From positions 1 to 64,000 of the forward strand of contig CAZBZS010000009.1 of the NCBI GenBank assembly GCA_964496475.1: DNA of 64,000 nt, in the 5' to 3' direction. Both the position numbers and the translations under genes were made by a program. Below are positions 53,319-62,573 of this stretch, piece after piece. Below the pieces are notes generated by a model, which worked only from the letters and a program-made list of their open reading frames with translations, had not been told where the DNA came from and did no database searches. This DNA comes from JASLPR01 sp964496475 (lineage in GTDB: Bacteria > Chloroflexota > UBA11872 > VXNJ01). Each line of letters opens with the position of its first letter. Within the stretch, counting starts at the first letter, position 1.

Positions 53319-54284
53319 CTGAAAGTCACCGAAGTCACGACCCACGTCATCAACTCCACCTAGCGCAACCTGGTGTTCGTCCGTGTCCACACCGACGCCG
53401 GCGTTATCGGCACCGGCGAGTGCACCCCGGCCTACGCCACCGGCGCGATGGGCACGGAAGCGGCGGCCCGCGAGATCGCCGCTTACCACCTGGTGGGCCG
53501 CGACCCGATGGACATCGAGGCGTTTTACGACCGCGCCTACCGCGATAGCTTCTGGGGTCGCAATCTAGGCGTACTCTTCATGGGCGGGCTCAGCGGTCTG
53601 GAGCAGGCCTGCTGAGACATCATGGGCAAGGTGCTGGACGTTCCGGTCTGGCGGCTGCTTGGCGGCAAGTGCCGGGACAAAATCCGCCTGTACTCCAACG
53701 GCTGGTACATGGAGGCCCGCGCGAGCGGGGAGTTGCAGGGCTACGTTGACGCCGCTAAGAGGGTCGTTGACGACGGCTTCACCGCCATGAAGTTTGACCC
53801 CTTCATGGGTAACCCGACGCTCAACGACGCCATTCTGCCGAAGCACATCGACGCCTTCCGCGACGGCCCCATCGTCGAGCGCGTGGCCGTCGTCCGCGAG
53901 GCGGTCGGACCGGACATCGACATCATCGTGGAAGTCCACGGCTGGTTCGACGTGGGCATCTGCGGCAGCATCGCTGAGATTCACAAGATCGCCGCCCATG
54001 CCGAGACCTATCACATCGGGATAGCCCCCCATAACTGCAACGGCCCGGTGGCCACGGCGGCCAGCGTTCACGCCGACTTCGCGACCTCCAACTTCGTCAT
54101 CCAGGAGTGGTTCCCTTACGAGCTGCCCGAGCACTACGGCCTGGTGGATCATCCCTTCGTGCCGACCCACAAAGGCGGTTACCTGGACCTCCCGGAGCGA
54201 CCCGGCCTGGGGGTCGAACTCACCGAGCTCGCGCTGTCCAAAAACACCTACAAAGCCCTCCGGGAGGCGCCCTCTTCCCAGTAG
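53319..54284 (+). pseudogene. enolase-superfamily pseudogene (dehydratase-like)
   Basis: One reading frame runs from about 53319 (CTG or upstream) to 54284 with two in-frame stops: TAG 53361 in VINST-stop-RNL and TGA 53613 in LEQAC-stop-DI, where the family has Trp (TGG). In addition the barrel jumps from EVHGWFDVGIC to GSIAEIHKIAAH, skipping roughly 70-80 residues that carry the metal-binding Glu residues. The rest (MKFDPF, IAPHNCNGPVATAAS) is well kept. It is a decayed neighbour of the intact gene just upstream, though not a close copy. Confidence 0.85.
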
Positions 54285-54312
54285 TGCAAGAATAGGGGCC
54301 CATCCTTCTCAA

Positions 54313-55161
54313 ATGGCGGTAGCGGCTATGGCCCTGACGATCACTGAATTTCGCGCCCGGAAGGGCTCGGACGAAAAACTGGCGTTGCTAACCGCCTACG
54401 ACGCTGCTGCTGCGCGGGCCGTCGAGGCGTCGGGAATCGACGCGATCCTGATCGGGGACAGCGTCGGCACCAACGTGCTGGGCTACGATTCGGTGGCCCA
54501 GGTGACGGTGCGGGACATCGTACATCACGCCCGGGCGGTGTCGCGGGGCGCCACCGATACCCTGCTGATCGCCGACCTGCCGTTCCTCAGCTACCAGGAA
54601 TCCGACCGCCAGGCCCTGCGCAACACCCGGCGCTTGATCCAGCGCGGCCGGGTCCACGCGGTGAAGCTGGAAGGAGGTCGTGCCGTGGCGGACCGGGTTC
54701 ACGCCATCTCCATGGCCGGAGTGCCGGTGATGGGCCACCTAGGGCTAACCCCGCAATCCGTGCATCAACTAGGCGGCTTTCACGCGCAGGCTCGAGATTA
54801 CGATTCGGCCCGGGGACTGCGGGGCGGCGCGCTGGGTCTGGAAAAAGCTGGGGCCTTCGCGGTCGTCCTAGAAACCATACCTCACGAACTGGCCAGGCTG
54901 GTGACGGAGCGACTCTCGATTCCGACAATCGGCATCGGGGCCGGGCCGGACTGCGACGGGGAAATCCAGGTGCTGCACGACGTTGCCGGGTGGAATCCCG
55001 ATTTCCTGCCGCGCCACTCGCGGCGCTTCGGAGACTCGGCGAAGGCCACGACCTACATCGTGGAGCAGTACATCGAAGCCATCCGCAACCGCAAGTTTCC
55101 GTCGACGAAGAACAGCTTCCAGATTGGGAAGAATGTGATGAAGCAGCTGGAGGAAGAGTAG
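54313..55161 (+). CDS. panB: 3-methyl-2-oxobutanoate hydroxymethyltransferase
   Basis: 282 residues from ATG 54313 (a second ATG at 54328 also fits). LTAYDAAAARAVEASGID, LIGDSVGTNVLGYD, VKLEGG, PVMGHLGLTPQSVHQLGGF and IGIGAGPDCDGEIQVLHD are the family motifs; the Asp of GDS binds Mg. First step of pantothenate synthesis, using methylene-tetrahydrofolate. panC and panD are not in the window. Confidence 0.96.
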   Translation: MAVAAMALTITEFRARKGSDEKLALLTAYDAAAARAVEASGIDAILIGDSVGTNVLGYDSVAQVTVRDIVHHARAVSRGATDTLLIADLPFLSYQESDRQALRNTRRLIQRGRVHAVKLEGGRAVADRVHAISMAGVPVMGHLGLTPQSVHQLGGFHAQARDYDSARGLRGGALGLEKAGAFAVVLETIPHELARLVTERLSIPTIGIGAGPDCDGEIQVLHDVAGWNPDFLPRHSRRFGDSAKATTYIVEQYIEAIRNRKFPSTKNSFQIGKNVMKQLEEE

Positions 55162-55285
55162 GGAGGGGACTCCACCCGTTCTGGCGTGGACCGGGGCCGG
55201 TCTTGCGGCCCGCGAACTCTAGTATTTTTTTTGTCACCCCATTTATGATGCCGTGGCCAACGTTCATCGCTGGGGGTAGCGAATC

Positions 55286-55915
55286 GTGACTGAAGACACC
55301 GCGGCCTCAGCGCCCAAATCCGACTATCCGGCCACGCTCTGGGCCGAGAAACCGGAGGCGCCATCACGCTTGATGGCCGTGCTGCTGATCCTGTTGATCA
55401 AATTCATCCTGGCGGTGCCGCACGTGACCGTCTTGACGTTCTACTGGTTGGTGGCGCTCATCGTGGCTTGGATTGGCTACTGGGCCGTGCTGCTCACCGG
55501 CAACCTTCCGCCAGGATTCCACAGCTTCGTGCTCGGGTACCTGCGCTGGAACTGGCGGGTGAACGCCTGGCTCTACGGCATTGCGGATGAGTACCCGCCT
55601 TTCGCCGCTGAGGCCGACTACCCGGCCGACGCCCGCTGTGCACTGCCGGAAGCGGGTAATCGACTCCTAGCGGCGGCTCGCATCCTGAGCCCGATCATCG
55701 TGATTCTATTTATCCCCCACCTGATCGCGCTCTCGGTGATGGCGATCGTCGCGACGCTCGTGTTTCTTATCACCCCGTGGGCGGTGATTTTCACTGGTGG
55801 CTTCCCGCAGTTCGCTTTTGATATCCTTGTCGGCGTGGCCCGCTGGCAGCACCGGGTTGCCTGCTTCCAACTCGGCCTGGTCGAACAGTACCCACCCTTC
55901 AGCATGTCTGAATAG
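55286..55915 (+). CDS. membrane protein with two DUF4389 repeats
   Basis: 209 residues from a GTG. Two similar halves: WAVLLTGNLPPGFHSFVLG with YGIADEYPPF and WAVIFTGGFPQFAFDILVG with LGLVEQYPPF, each after a pair of membrane segments. This is the internal duplication typical of DUF4389 proteins. No function is established. Confidence 0.85.
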   Translation: MTEDTAASAPKSDYPATLWAEKPEAPSRLMAVLLILLIKFILAVPHVTVLTFYWLVALIVAWIGYWAVLLTGNLPPGFHSFVLGYLRWNWRVNAWLYGIADEYPPFAAEADYPADARCALPEAGNRLLAAARILSPIIVILFIPHLIALSVMAIVATLVFLITPWAVIFTGGFPQFAFDILVGVARWQHRVACFQLGLVEQYPPFSMSE

Positions 55916-55941
55916 CTCCGTCTCCGTAAGATGGCAAGAGC

Positions 55942-55965
55942 CCCGGGGAAGCGAGCTTCCCCGGG
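55942..55965. terminator. bidirectional terminator
   Basis: CCCGGGGAAGC-GA-GCTTCCCCGGG, an 11-bp perfect stem between the DUF4389 gene and the convergent SDR gene. Followed by CCCCTTAACTT on the plus strand. Confidence 0.7.
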
Positions 55966-55999
55966 CCCCTTAACTTCCAGGTTTTGAACGGTCTCCGCG

Positions 56000-56746
56000 T
56001 TACCCGAGTGTCAGGCCGCCGTCCATGATAAGGGTCTGACCGGTCACCACTTCGGATTCGATCAGGAACACGGCCGCGTGGGCGATCGACTCGGGCGAGC
56101 AGGCCTTCTTGATCAGTGTCTTTTCGATGTAGCCACTTACGAAATCGTCCTTTCCCTCCACCCAGCGGGTCAGGATCACGCCGGGCGCCAAGGCGTTCAC
56201 CCGCACTTCCGGCGCGAACGCTCGCGCCAGCGACTGGGTCAGGGTGATCAGCGCTCCTTTCGAGGCGGCGTAGGCGATGGAACTTCCCGATCCGGTGACT
56301 CCCGCCACCGAGGAGATATTTACTATCGCCGCCCCGTCCGATTTCTTCAGGTGTGGCATCGCCGCCGCCGCCACGTAGAAGGGCGCCTTCAGGTTTACCT
56401 GCAGGATCTCGTCCCACTTGTCCGAGGTCATGCCGTCTAGGTCGGTATGGGCCACGAAGTGGGTAATGCCGGCGTTATTTACCAGCACGTCCAGTCGGCC
56501 CAATTCGGCCACCGTGTGCTTGACGAGCGCCGCGCTCGCTTCCCGGTCGCCGACGTTTGCCTGGTAAATCGTCGTCGGGACGCCCAGCGCCTTCACCCTG
56601 GCCAGCGTGTCTTCGGCCTCGGCGCGGGAACGCGAGTAGTTGATACAGACGCCCGCGCCGCGTTCAGCCAGAGCCAGCGCGATGGCCGCGCCAGCGCCGG
56701 TGGCGGAGCCGGTAATCAGGCCGACACGTCCTTCCAAGTCAATCAT
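56000..56746 (-). CDS. short-chain dehydrogenase/reductase (FabG-like)
   Basis: 248 residues. Cofactor loop TGSATGAG (13-19), NNAG, active-site Tyr159 and Lys163 in YAASKGAL, and the C-terminal GQTLIMDGG. It oxidises or reduces a carbonyl/hydroxyl with NAD(P). The basic residue pattern after the loop (NYSRSRAEAE) suggests NADP. No fatty-acid genes nearby, so probably catabolic. Confidence 0.92.
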   Translation of the reverse strand: MIDLEGRVGLITGSATGAGAAIALALAERGAGVCINYSRSRAEAEDTLARVKALGVPTTIYQANVGDREASAALVKHTVAELGRLDVLVNNAGITHFVAHTDLDGMTSDKWDEILQVNLKAPFYVAAAAMPHLKKSDGAAIVNISSVAGVTGSGSSIAYAASKGALITLTQSLARAFAPEVRVNALAPGVILTRWVEGKDDFVSGYIEKTLIKKACSPESIAHAAVFLIESEVVTGQTLIMDGGLTLG

Positions 56747-56930
56747 CGCGTTCTCCCCGGCGGTGTTGTCCGGGCGGCTCGCGCCCCATCAAACAGGACC
56801 ACCGACCGCCCTTAATTGCTGGACCGTTCAGTCAGGTTATAGACTAGTGCGCGCGATAACACGGGAAAAACCGGTCCAGGGACCGAAGCAATCTAGATTG
56901 GACGGGTGGCCGTCCGCAGGAGGTGGGCTG

Positions 56931-58823
56931 ATGTCTAACGGTTTCATGGGCAAGATCCTGAACGTGGATCTGAGCGCGGGCGCTCTGTCGGACGAGGTGA
57001 TCGCGGACGATATTCTTCGCGATTACGTCGGGGGCTACGGCCTGGCCGCGCGCCTTCTGTACGAGCGTATGCCGGCCGGGGTGGACGCGATGGGTCCTGA
57101 GAATTTGCTTGCGTTCTTCACCGGCCCGCTGACCGGCAGCCCGAGCATCGAGGGCAACCGCTTCGTGGTGTGCTGCAAGTCGCCGCTGACGGGCGGCTGG
57201 GGTGACGCCAATTGTGGCGGCACGTTCGGTCCGGCCATGAAGGGCGCCGGCTACGACGGCATAATTTTCTCCGGCGTCTCCGAGAAGCCGGTCTACCTGC
57301 TGCTAGATGACGGCGAGCCGAGCCTGCACGAAGCCGGCGATCTCTGGGGACAGGACTCCAACGAAGCCGAGGAGGCGTTGCAGAAGGAGTACGGCGGCGA
57401 CGGGCGTATCAGCAAGGCCCAGGTGGCCGTGATAGGTCAGGCGGGGGAAAATCTTTCTTTCATCGCCAGCATCATGAACGACTACGGACGGGCGGCCGGG
57501 CGCTCCGGGGTCGGCGCGGTGATGGGGTCGAAGAGGATCAAGGCGATCGTCGCCCGCGGCAACCAGAAACTCCCGATGGCCGATAGTGCGGCTGCGGCGG
57601 AAACCCGTCGCCGCTACCTGCCCACTGGAAAAGAACTTTCCGCCGAAGGTAAGGGCGCACACGACAGTTTCGTTGACTACGGCACGATCGGCATCACCGG
57701 AGAGTCGTCCTATTCGGGCGACTCTCCCATCAAGAACTGGGGCGGTCAGAGCAACGTTGACTTCAAAGAAGGCCGGGACGCCTTTGAGAAGGACATGCTC
57801 ATCGACGACTACCAGGACCGCAAATACGGTTGCTGGCGTTGCACCATGGCGTGCGGCGGCCACATGAGCGTCAAAGAGGGGCAGTTCGCCGGCACCAAGC
57901 ACCACAAGGTCGAGTACGAGACGGCGGCGGCTTTCGGGACGATGAACCTGATGTCGTCGTTCCCGCACCTGGTCAAGATCAACGAGATGTGCAATCGCTA
58001 CGGATTCGACACGATCTCCGCCGGCGTTACCACCGCGTTCGCGGTGGAGTGCTTTGAAAACGGGATTCTCACCACCGAAGACACGGACGGGCTGACGCTT
58101 GCCTGGGGTGAAGGCGATGCTCTACTGACGTTGCTGGAAATGATGGCGTACCGCAGGGGCATCGGCGACATCCTGGCCGACGGGGTGAAGGTCGCGGCGG
58201 AGAAAATTGGCAAGGGCTCCGAACAGTACGCGATGCACATCGGCGGCGAAGAAGTGCCGATGCATGACCCCAAGTTCGAGCCCGGCCTGGCGCCGACGTA
58301 CAAGCTGGATGCCACCCCCGCCCGCCACACCCAGGGCGGCGAGTTGGTGCCCCCGCCGGACGTCGACCCGCCCGAAGGCTACGATAAGTACCAGTACGAT
58401 TCCCAGGCCGACTGGCACAAGTACCTGGTGGACGCGGTGCATGTGGTCAATTCGGCCGGGGTGGGCCTGTTCGCCTGGGCCTCGTACCCGCACACGTTCA
58501 TCCCCGACTTCATGGAGGCCATCTGCGGACACACCGGCTCGACGGAGGAGATGCTAAAAGCGGGTGAGCGGATAGCCCAGATACGGCACGCGTTTAACTT
58601 GCGTGAAGGCATCAATCCGGTGGAAATCGAAATACCCGGTCGCATAATCGGCGACCCGGCTCAGACCGATGGCAACCTGAGGGGCGTTACGGTCGATATC
58701 GACATGCAGACGGAGAAATTCTGCGAGGCGATGGGCTGGGACGAGAAGAGCGCCGTGCCCAGCCGTGACCGACTGGAGAGCGTCGGCGGGCTGCAGCCGG
58801 TGATCGCGACGATTTACGGATAG
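56931..58823 (+). CDS. aldehyde:ferredoxin oxidoreductase-family enzyme
   Basis: 630 residues from ATG 56931, 7 bases after AGGAGG; the open frame extends to 56640. Family segments are GKILNVDLSAG, DYVGGYGLAARLLYE, GPLTGSPSIEGNRF and GGWGDANCGG for the tungstopterin sites. The cluster motif Cys301-x2-Cys304-x3-Cys308 is present, but the fourth ligand region, usually L-G-L-C-x-F, reads AGVGLF near 509-514. It would oxidise aldehydes with ferredoxin, with W or Mo. The MoeB/rhodanese pair nearby fits cofactor assembly. Confidence 0.9.
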   Translation: MSNGFMGKILNVDLSAGALSDEVIADDILRDYVGGYGLAARLLYERMPAGVDAMGPENLLAFFTGPLTGSPSIEGNRFVVCCKSPLTGGWGDANCGGTFGPAMKGAGYDGIIFSGVSEKPVYLLLDDGEPSLHEAGDLWGQDSNEAEEALQKEYGGDGRISKAQVAVIGQAGENLSFIASIMNDYGRAAGRSGVGAVMGSKRIKAIVARGNQKLPMADSAAAAETRRRYLPTGKELSAEGKGAHDSFVDYGTIGITGESSYSGDSPIKNWGGQSNVDFKEGRDAFEKDMLIDDYQDRKYGCWRCTMACGGHMSVKEGQFAGTKHHKVEYETAAAFGTMNLMSSFPHLVKINEMCNRYGFDTISAGVTTAFAVECFENGILTTEDTDGLTLAWGEGDALLTLLEMMAYRRGIGDILADGVKVAAEKIGKGSEQYAMHIGGEEVPMHDPKFEPGLAPTYKLDATPARHTQGGELVPPPDVDPPEGYDKYQYDSQADWHKYLVDAVHVVNSAGVGLFAWASYPHTFIPDFMEAICGHTGSTEEMLKAGERIAQIRHAFNLREGINPVEIEIPGRIIGDPAQTDGNLRGVTVDIDMQTEKFCEAMGWDEKSAVPSRDRLESVGGLQPVIATIYG

Positions 58824-58880
58824 GTCGCGCAGGGACTTTCGCCGGGCGTTGACCGCCCGAGGAAACTGCTGACACGCAAA

Positions 58881-58910
58881 AGAGCGGCGGGCCAGACGGC
58901 CCGCCGCTCT
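58881..58910. terminator. rho-independent terminator
   Basis: A 13-bp perfect stem, AGAGCGGCGGGCC-AGAC-GGCCCGCCGCTCT, followed by GTATTTGC on the plus strand. It ends the aldehyde oxidoreductase transcript and may also stop the convergent moeB transcript. Confidence 0.85.
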
Positions 58911-58966
58911 GTATTTGCTGGTAACCGAGTATCAACCTGTAAGGCGAGAATCCGCGAAGCGGCCGG

Positions 58967-59797
58967 CTATACCGCCGGGACCCCCGCTTCTTCTTTGCGC
59001 GGCGCCGGCACTCCGCAAAACTGCTCGTAGTCGATCAGTTCGGTGACGGTGGGATTGTCGCCGCAGACGGGGCAGTCGGGCTTGCGCGCCCGCTTGTAAA
59101 TGATGAACTCCATCTCCAGGGCGTCCCAAGTCAAGAGTCGGTTGTGCAGGGTTTCGCCGATGCCAATGATCATCTTCACGACTTCGGTAGCCTGCAGGAC
59201 TCCGATCACTCCGGGAACGACCCCAAGCACTCCAGCCTCGGCGCAGTTCGGCGCCAGCTCCGGGGGTGGCGGGGAGGGGTACATGCAGCGGTAGCAACCC
59301 TTGCCGGGCATGAAAATGGTCACCATCCCGTCGAACTTCAAGACGCTACCGTCCACCATTGGCTTTTTGAGCATGACGCAGGCGTCGTTGACCAGATAAC
59401 GAGTGGGGAAGTTGTCACAACCGTTCACGACGATGTCGTATTCGGCGATTATCTCCAACGCGTTCGCCGAGCTGATTACGTCGTCGTAGGCAACGACATT
59501 GACGTCCGGATTCAGCGCCTCCAGCGTCCGTCTGGCCGACTCCACCTTCGACATGCCGACCCGGTCGACGTTGTGCAAGATTTGCCGCTGCAGGTTGCTC
59601 TCGTCGACCACGTCGTGGTCGACGATGCCGATGGTGCCGACACCGGCGGCGGCGAGGTAGTAGGCCGACGGCGAGCCCAGCCCACCGGCGCCGATCATCA
59701 GCACGCTGGCGTCCAGCAATTTAAGCTGGCCGTCGGCCCCGACTTCGGGCATGAGCATGTGGCGGCTATAGCGCCGTACCTGGTCTGGCATAAACAT
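58967..59797 (-). CDS. moeB: MoeB/ThiF-type adenylyltransferase
   Basis: 276 residues (ATG at 59791 is also possible). ATP site GAGGLG (36-41), DHDVVDESNLQRQ, DNFPTRYLVND, and two zinc CxxC pairs (Cys168/171 and Cys242/245). Cys185 in APNCAEAGVLG may be the thioester Cys. It adenylates a MoaD/ThiS-type sulfur carrier for molybdopterin or thiamine synthesis. The rhodanese gene just upstream on the same strand could deliver sulfur. Confidence 0.92.
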   Translation of the reverse strand: MFMPDQVRRYSRHMLMPEVGADGQLKLLDASVLMIGAGGLGSPSAYYLAAAGVGTIGIVDHDVVDESNLQRQILHNVDRVGMSKVESARRTLEALNPDVNVVAYDDVISSANALEIIAEYDIVVNGCDNFPTRYLVNDACVMLKKPMVDGSVLKFDGMVTIFMPGKGCYRCMYPSPPPPELAPNCAEAGVLGVVPGVIGVLQATEVVKMIIGIGETLHNRLLTWDALEMEFIIYKRARKPDCPVCGDNPTVTELIDYEQFCGVPAPRKEEAGVPAV

Positions 59798-59856
59798 GTG
59801 GGGTCCAGATTCCTTCCTCTACCGGCTTGGAGCGATTGTTTGCTCGGATTATCTGC

Positions 59857-60213
59857 CTACTCGGCGGATTCGGCCAGCGATCCCTTAAACGGCAGGCCAT
59901 CTCCGATCCAGCCGGTCATTCCGCCGGCCAGGTTGTAGATCTTGTCCCGACCGACGGCCACGGCCATCTGGGAAGCGACTCCGCTCATACGACCAACGTT
60001 GCAGATGAACAGGATATCCCCGGTGGGGAGTTTGCCCTCCGGGTCCATCAAAATGTCGTTCAAGGGGATGAGCGAAGCGCCGGTGAGAGTGGCCTCCCCG
60101 AATTTCTCGTCATCCCTTACGTCGATAATCGAAACGTCCGGATCTTTCATAAGTTCCAGCGCCTGCTCGTTGCTCACTGCCTCGTAGCCGAAATGTTCGG
60201 GACCGGTAGTCAT
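59857..60213 (-). CDS. single-domain rhodanese-like protein
   Basis: 118 residues. VSIIDVRDDEKFGEA, then active loop CNVGRMS with Cys71, and NLAGGMTGW. The Cys can carry a persulfide. Just before moeB on the same strand (59 bases apart), so a sulfur donor for sulfur-carrier activation is likely. Confidence 0.92.
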   Translation of the reverse strand: MTTGPEHFGYEAVSNEQALELMKDPDVSIIDVRDDEKFGEATLTGASLIPLNDILMDPEGKLPTGDILFICNVGRMSGVASQMAVAVGRDKIYNLAGGMTGWIGDGLPFKGSLAESAE

Positions 60214-60356
60214 GTGGAAAACTCCATCACACTCGGGGTAACCTCAGGCTCGACCCTCGCCTCTTCGCCAAGGCGAGAGTGAAAATCTAGTAATCCAATC
60301 ATACCGCTAATAATCGGTGAGGACGATCACATCCACACGGTGAAGGGACAGGCTAA

Positions 60357-62543
60357 GTGACAAAACCGTTCGGACGCGAGAATATCGGCTGGGCCAGCAT
60401 CGAGCCGCGCGATCCGGTCGTGGCGGGAACGTTCGGTACCTGGAAGATACGATACGTCGCGGGCGAATTCGGATTGGATGACAGCGGCCATCTCAGAATC
60501 ACCGAGCGGCAGGTCGGCGACTGGGAACGACCGCAGTTCGACCGACCGAAGGAGTCCGGCTACGCGACGGCCCGCACGAATTCCAGGGCCACGCTTGAAA
60601 TGGCCTGGTTCGAGACTCTGAATACCCGACCGTTTCGCAAGACGCTGGTAGTCACGGTGTCGGGTGGCGGGCTGCATCCGGGACAATGGATCGAGGTGAC
60701 TTACGGTGACACCAGTGGCGGGGGGGCGGGTCGCCGGGCGCAGACATTTCGCGAACCGCAGTCTGAATTCCACGTTCTTGCCGACCCGTTCGGCGCGAAC
60801 CGTTTTTTCCCGGTGGCCGATCAACCCTGGGTCCCGGTGCTGGGTGACGACGCTGCTGAATTTGAGGTCACGTCACCGGCTAGCGCGGTCACCGGCCGGC
60901 CGCATCGGCTGTCTATCCGCGCCCGCGACCAGTGGGGCAACACCGACGAGCGATACGCCGGCGAAGTTAGCCTGTTGGCCAATTTGCAGGTCGACGGCCT
61001 GCCCGAGACCGCCTCGTTCCGCTCATCCGACCGCGGGGTCATCGAGATCGACGAGCTGATTCCGCGGGAGGCCGGCGATCTGGTGTTCACGGCCACGTGC
61101 AAGGTGCCGACCGCGGTTAGCAATTCCAATCCGGTTCGCTGTACGGACGAGCCGGAGCGATGGGATCTTTACTGGGGAGATTTCCACGGGCAGAGCCGGG
61201 AGTCGGTGGGCACGATCTCGGCCCGCGATTACATCCTGTACGCCCGGAACGATGCGGGGGTGGATTTTGTCGGCCACCAAGCGAACGATTTCCAGATCAC
61301 CAACGAGTTCTGGGCCGAATTGCAGGGCCTGATGAAAGAGTTCCACGATCCGGGGCGCTTCGTCACGTTTCTCGGTTACGAATGGTCGGGCATCACCCCG
61401 GTCGGTGGAGACCGTAACGTTCACTTCCTGGGCGACACCGGTGAAATTCGCCGGTCCAGCCACGCCCTGCTGGACGATTTGAGCGACGCCGATTCTGACG
61501 CCTGCCCGGTCACGGAACTTTTCGCCGCTCTAAAGGGTCGCGACGATGTGCTGCTGGTTCCGCATGTGGGGGGCCGGCACGCAAACCTGAAATATCACGA
61601 CCCCGAGCTTGAGCCGGTTATCGAGATCCACTCCTCGCACGGCACGTTCGAATGGCTGGGACGGGAGGCGGTGGAGCGCGGATATCGGGTGGGCTTCATC
61701 TGCGGAAGCGATGTCCACACCGGCCGCCCCGGGGCGTGCCGGCCGAGCGTGAAGATGGGTGAAGACGCGCTGGGGGTTCGCGGTGGCCTGGCGGCGATTT
61801 ATGCCACGGACCTGAGCCGGGAGGCCATCTTCAGGGCGCTGCAAGCGCGCCGCTGCTACGGCACCACCGGGGCCCGTATCCGCGTCTGGGTGGAAAGCGC
61901 CGGCCGGCCCATGGGAAGCGATCTGACCTCGGACGGCGAGCTCCGCTTCACCGGCGGAATCCGTGGCACGGCCCCAATTCAGTCGGTGGAGCTGCTGCGC
62001 TCGTGGGAGGTGTTGCAGTCGCTTCATCCCCGCCGCGGGAACCCGGCGGCACGTCGTTTGAGAATCACCTGGTCGGGCGCCGAGGGGCGTGGAAGGCGCC
62101 GTTCGACCGTATGGAGCGGCTCGCTGCGCGTCGAGGGAGCGGCGATCACCGGCAGCGAGCCGGTCGGCTTCGACCACCTGGGCGAAGGTCTTTGGGACAC
62201 GAGCGAACACGAAGTGCACTGGCTATCCCGCACCGAGGGAGATCACGACGGCGTTGAAATCGAACTCGATGGCACTGACGGGGTGTCGCTGGAATTTCGG
62301 AGCGAACCGGCCACGCTCCAAATCGATGTGAATGAGATCGGCGCGGACGGCTGGCGTTATGACGCCGGCGGTGAAGACCGGGGGGTGAGCATCAGTTGGG
62401 TCGATCCGACCGAGGACGACACCGCGGTGGACTTTGACTTCACGGTCCCCGCGGCCGAAGTCAGCCCGGGGGCCTATTTTCTGCGGGTCATGCAGAAGGA
62501 CTGCGAATTGGCCTGGACAAGCCCCTACTACGTCGACGTGTAG
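60357..62543 (+). CDS. DUF3604 protein (PHP-like metal-dependent phosphoesterase fold)
   Basis: 728 residues from a GTG. An N-terminal beta-rich part, then the family core: YWGDFHGQSRES, VDFVGHQANDF, GYEWSG, LLVPHVGGRH, IEIHSSHGTFEW and FICGSDVHTGRPG, with His/Asp metal ligands arranged as in PHP enzymes, and YGTTGARIRV after it. The C-terminal ~180 residues are beta-rich. DUF3604 has no firm biochemistry; hydrolysis of a phosphate or other ester is inferred from the metal layout. No signal peptide. Confidence 0.88.
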   Translation: MTKPFGRENIGWASIEPRDPVVAGTFGTWKIRYVAGEFGLDDSGHLRITERQVGDWERPQFDRPKESGYATARTNSRATLEMAWFETLNTRPFRKTLVVTVSGGGLHPGQWIEVTYGDTSGGGAGRRAQTFREPQSEFHVLADPFGANRFFPVADQPWVPVLGDDAAEFEVTSPASAVTGRPHRLSIRARDQWGNTDERYAGEVSLLANLQVDGLPETASFRSSDRGVIEIDELIPREAGDLVFTATCKVPTAVSNSNPVRCTDEPERWDLYWGDFHGQSRESVGTISARDYILYARNDAGVDFVGHQANDFQITNEFWAELQGLMKEFHDPGRFVTFLGYEWSGITPVGGDRNVHFLGDTGEIRRSSHALLDDLSDADSDACPVTELFAALKGRDDVLLVPHVGGRHANLKYHDPELEPVIEIHSSHGTFEWLGREAVERGYRVGFICGSDVHTGRPGACRPSVKMGEDALGVRGGLAAIYATDLSREAIFRALQARRCYGTTGARIRVWVESAGRPMGSDLTSDGELRFTGGIRGTAPIQSVELLRSWEVLQSLHPRRGNPAARRLRITWSGAEGRGRRRSTVWSGSLRVEGAAITGSEPVGFDHLGEGLWDTSEHEVHWLSRTEGDHDGVEIELDGTDGVSLEFRSEPATLQIDVNEIGADGWRYDAGGEDRGVSISWVDPTEDDTAVDFDFTVPAAEVSPGAYFLRVMQKDCELAWTSPYYVDV

Positions 62544-62573
62544 GAACGCGCCGCCGATGGGTCGCGACCCGAT

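Noticed and set aside
53361..53615. Stop-codon reassignment (TGA or TAG read as Trp)
   Set aside because: Both TAG and TGA would need recoding, other genes use normal stops, and the same gene also lacks a metal-binding region.
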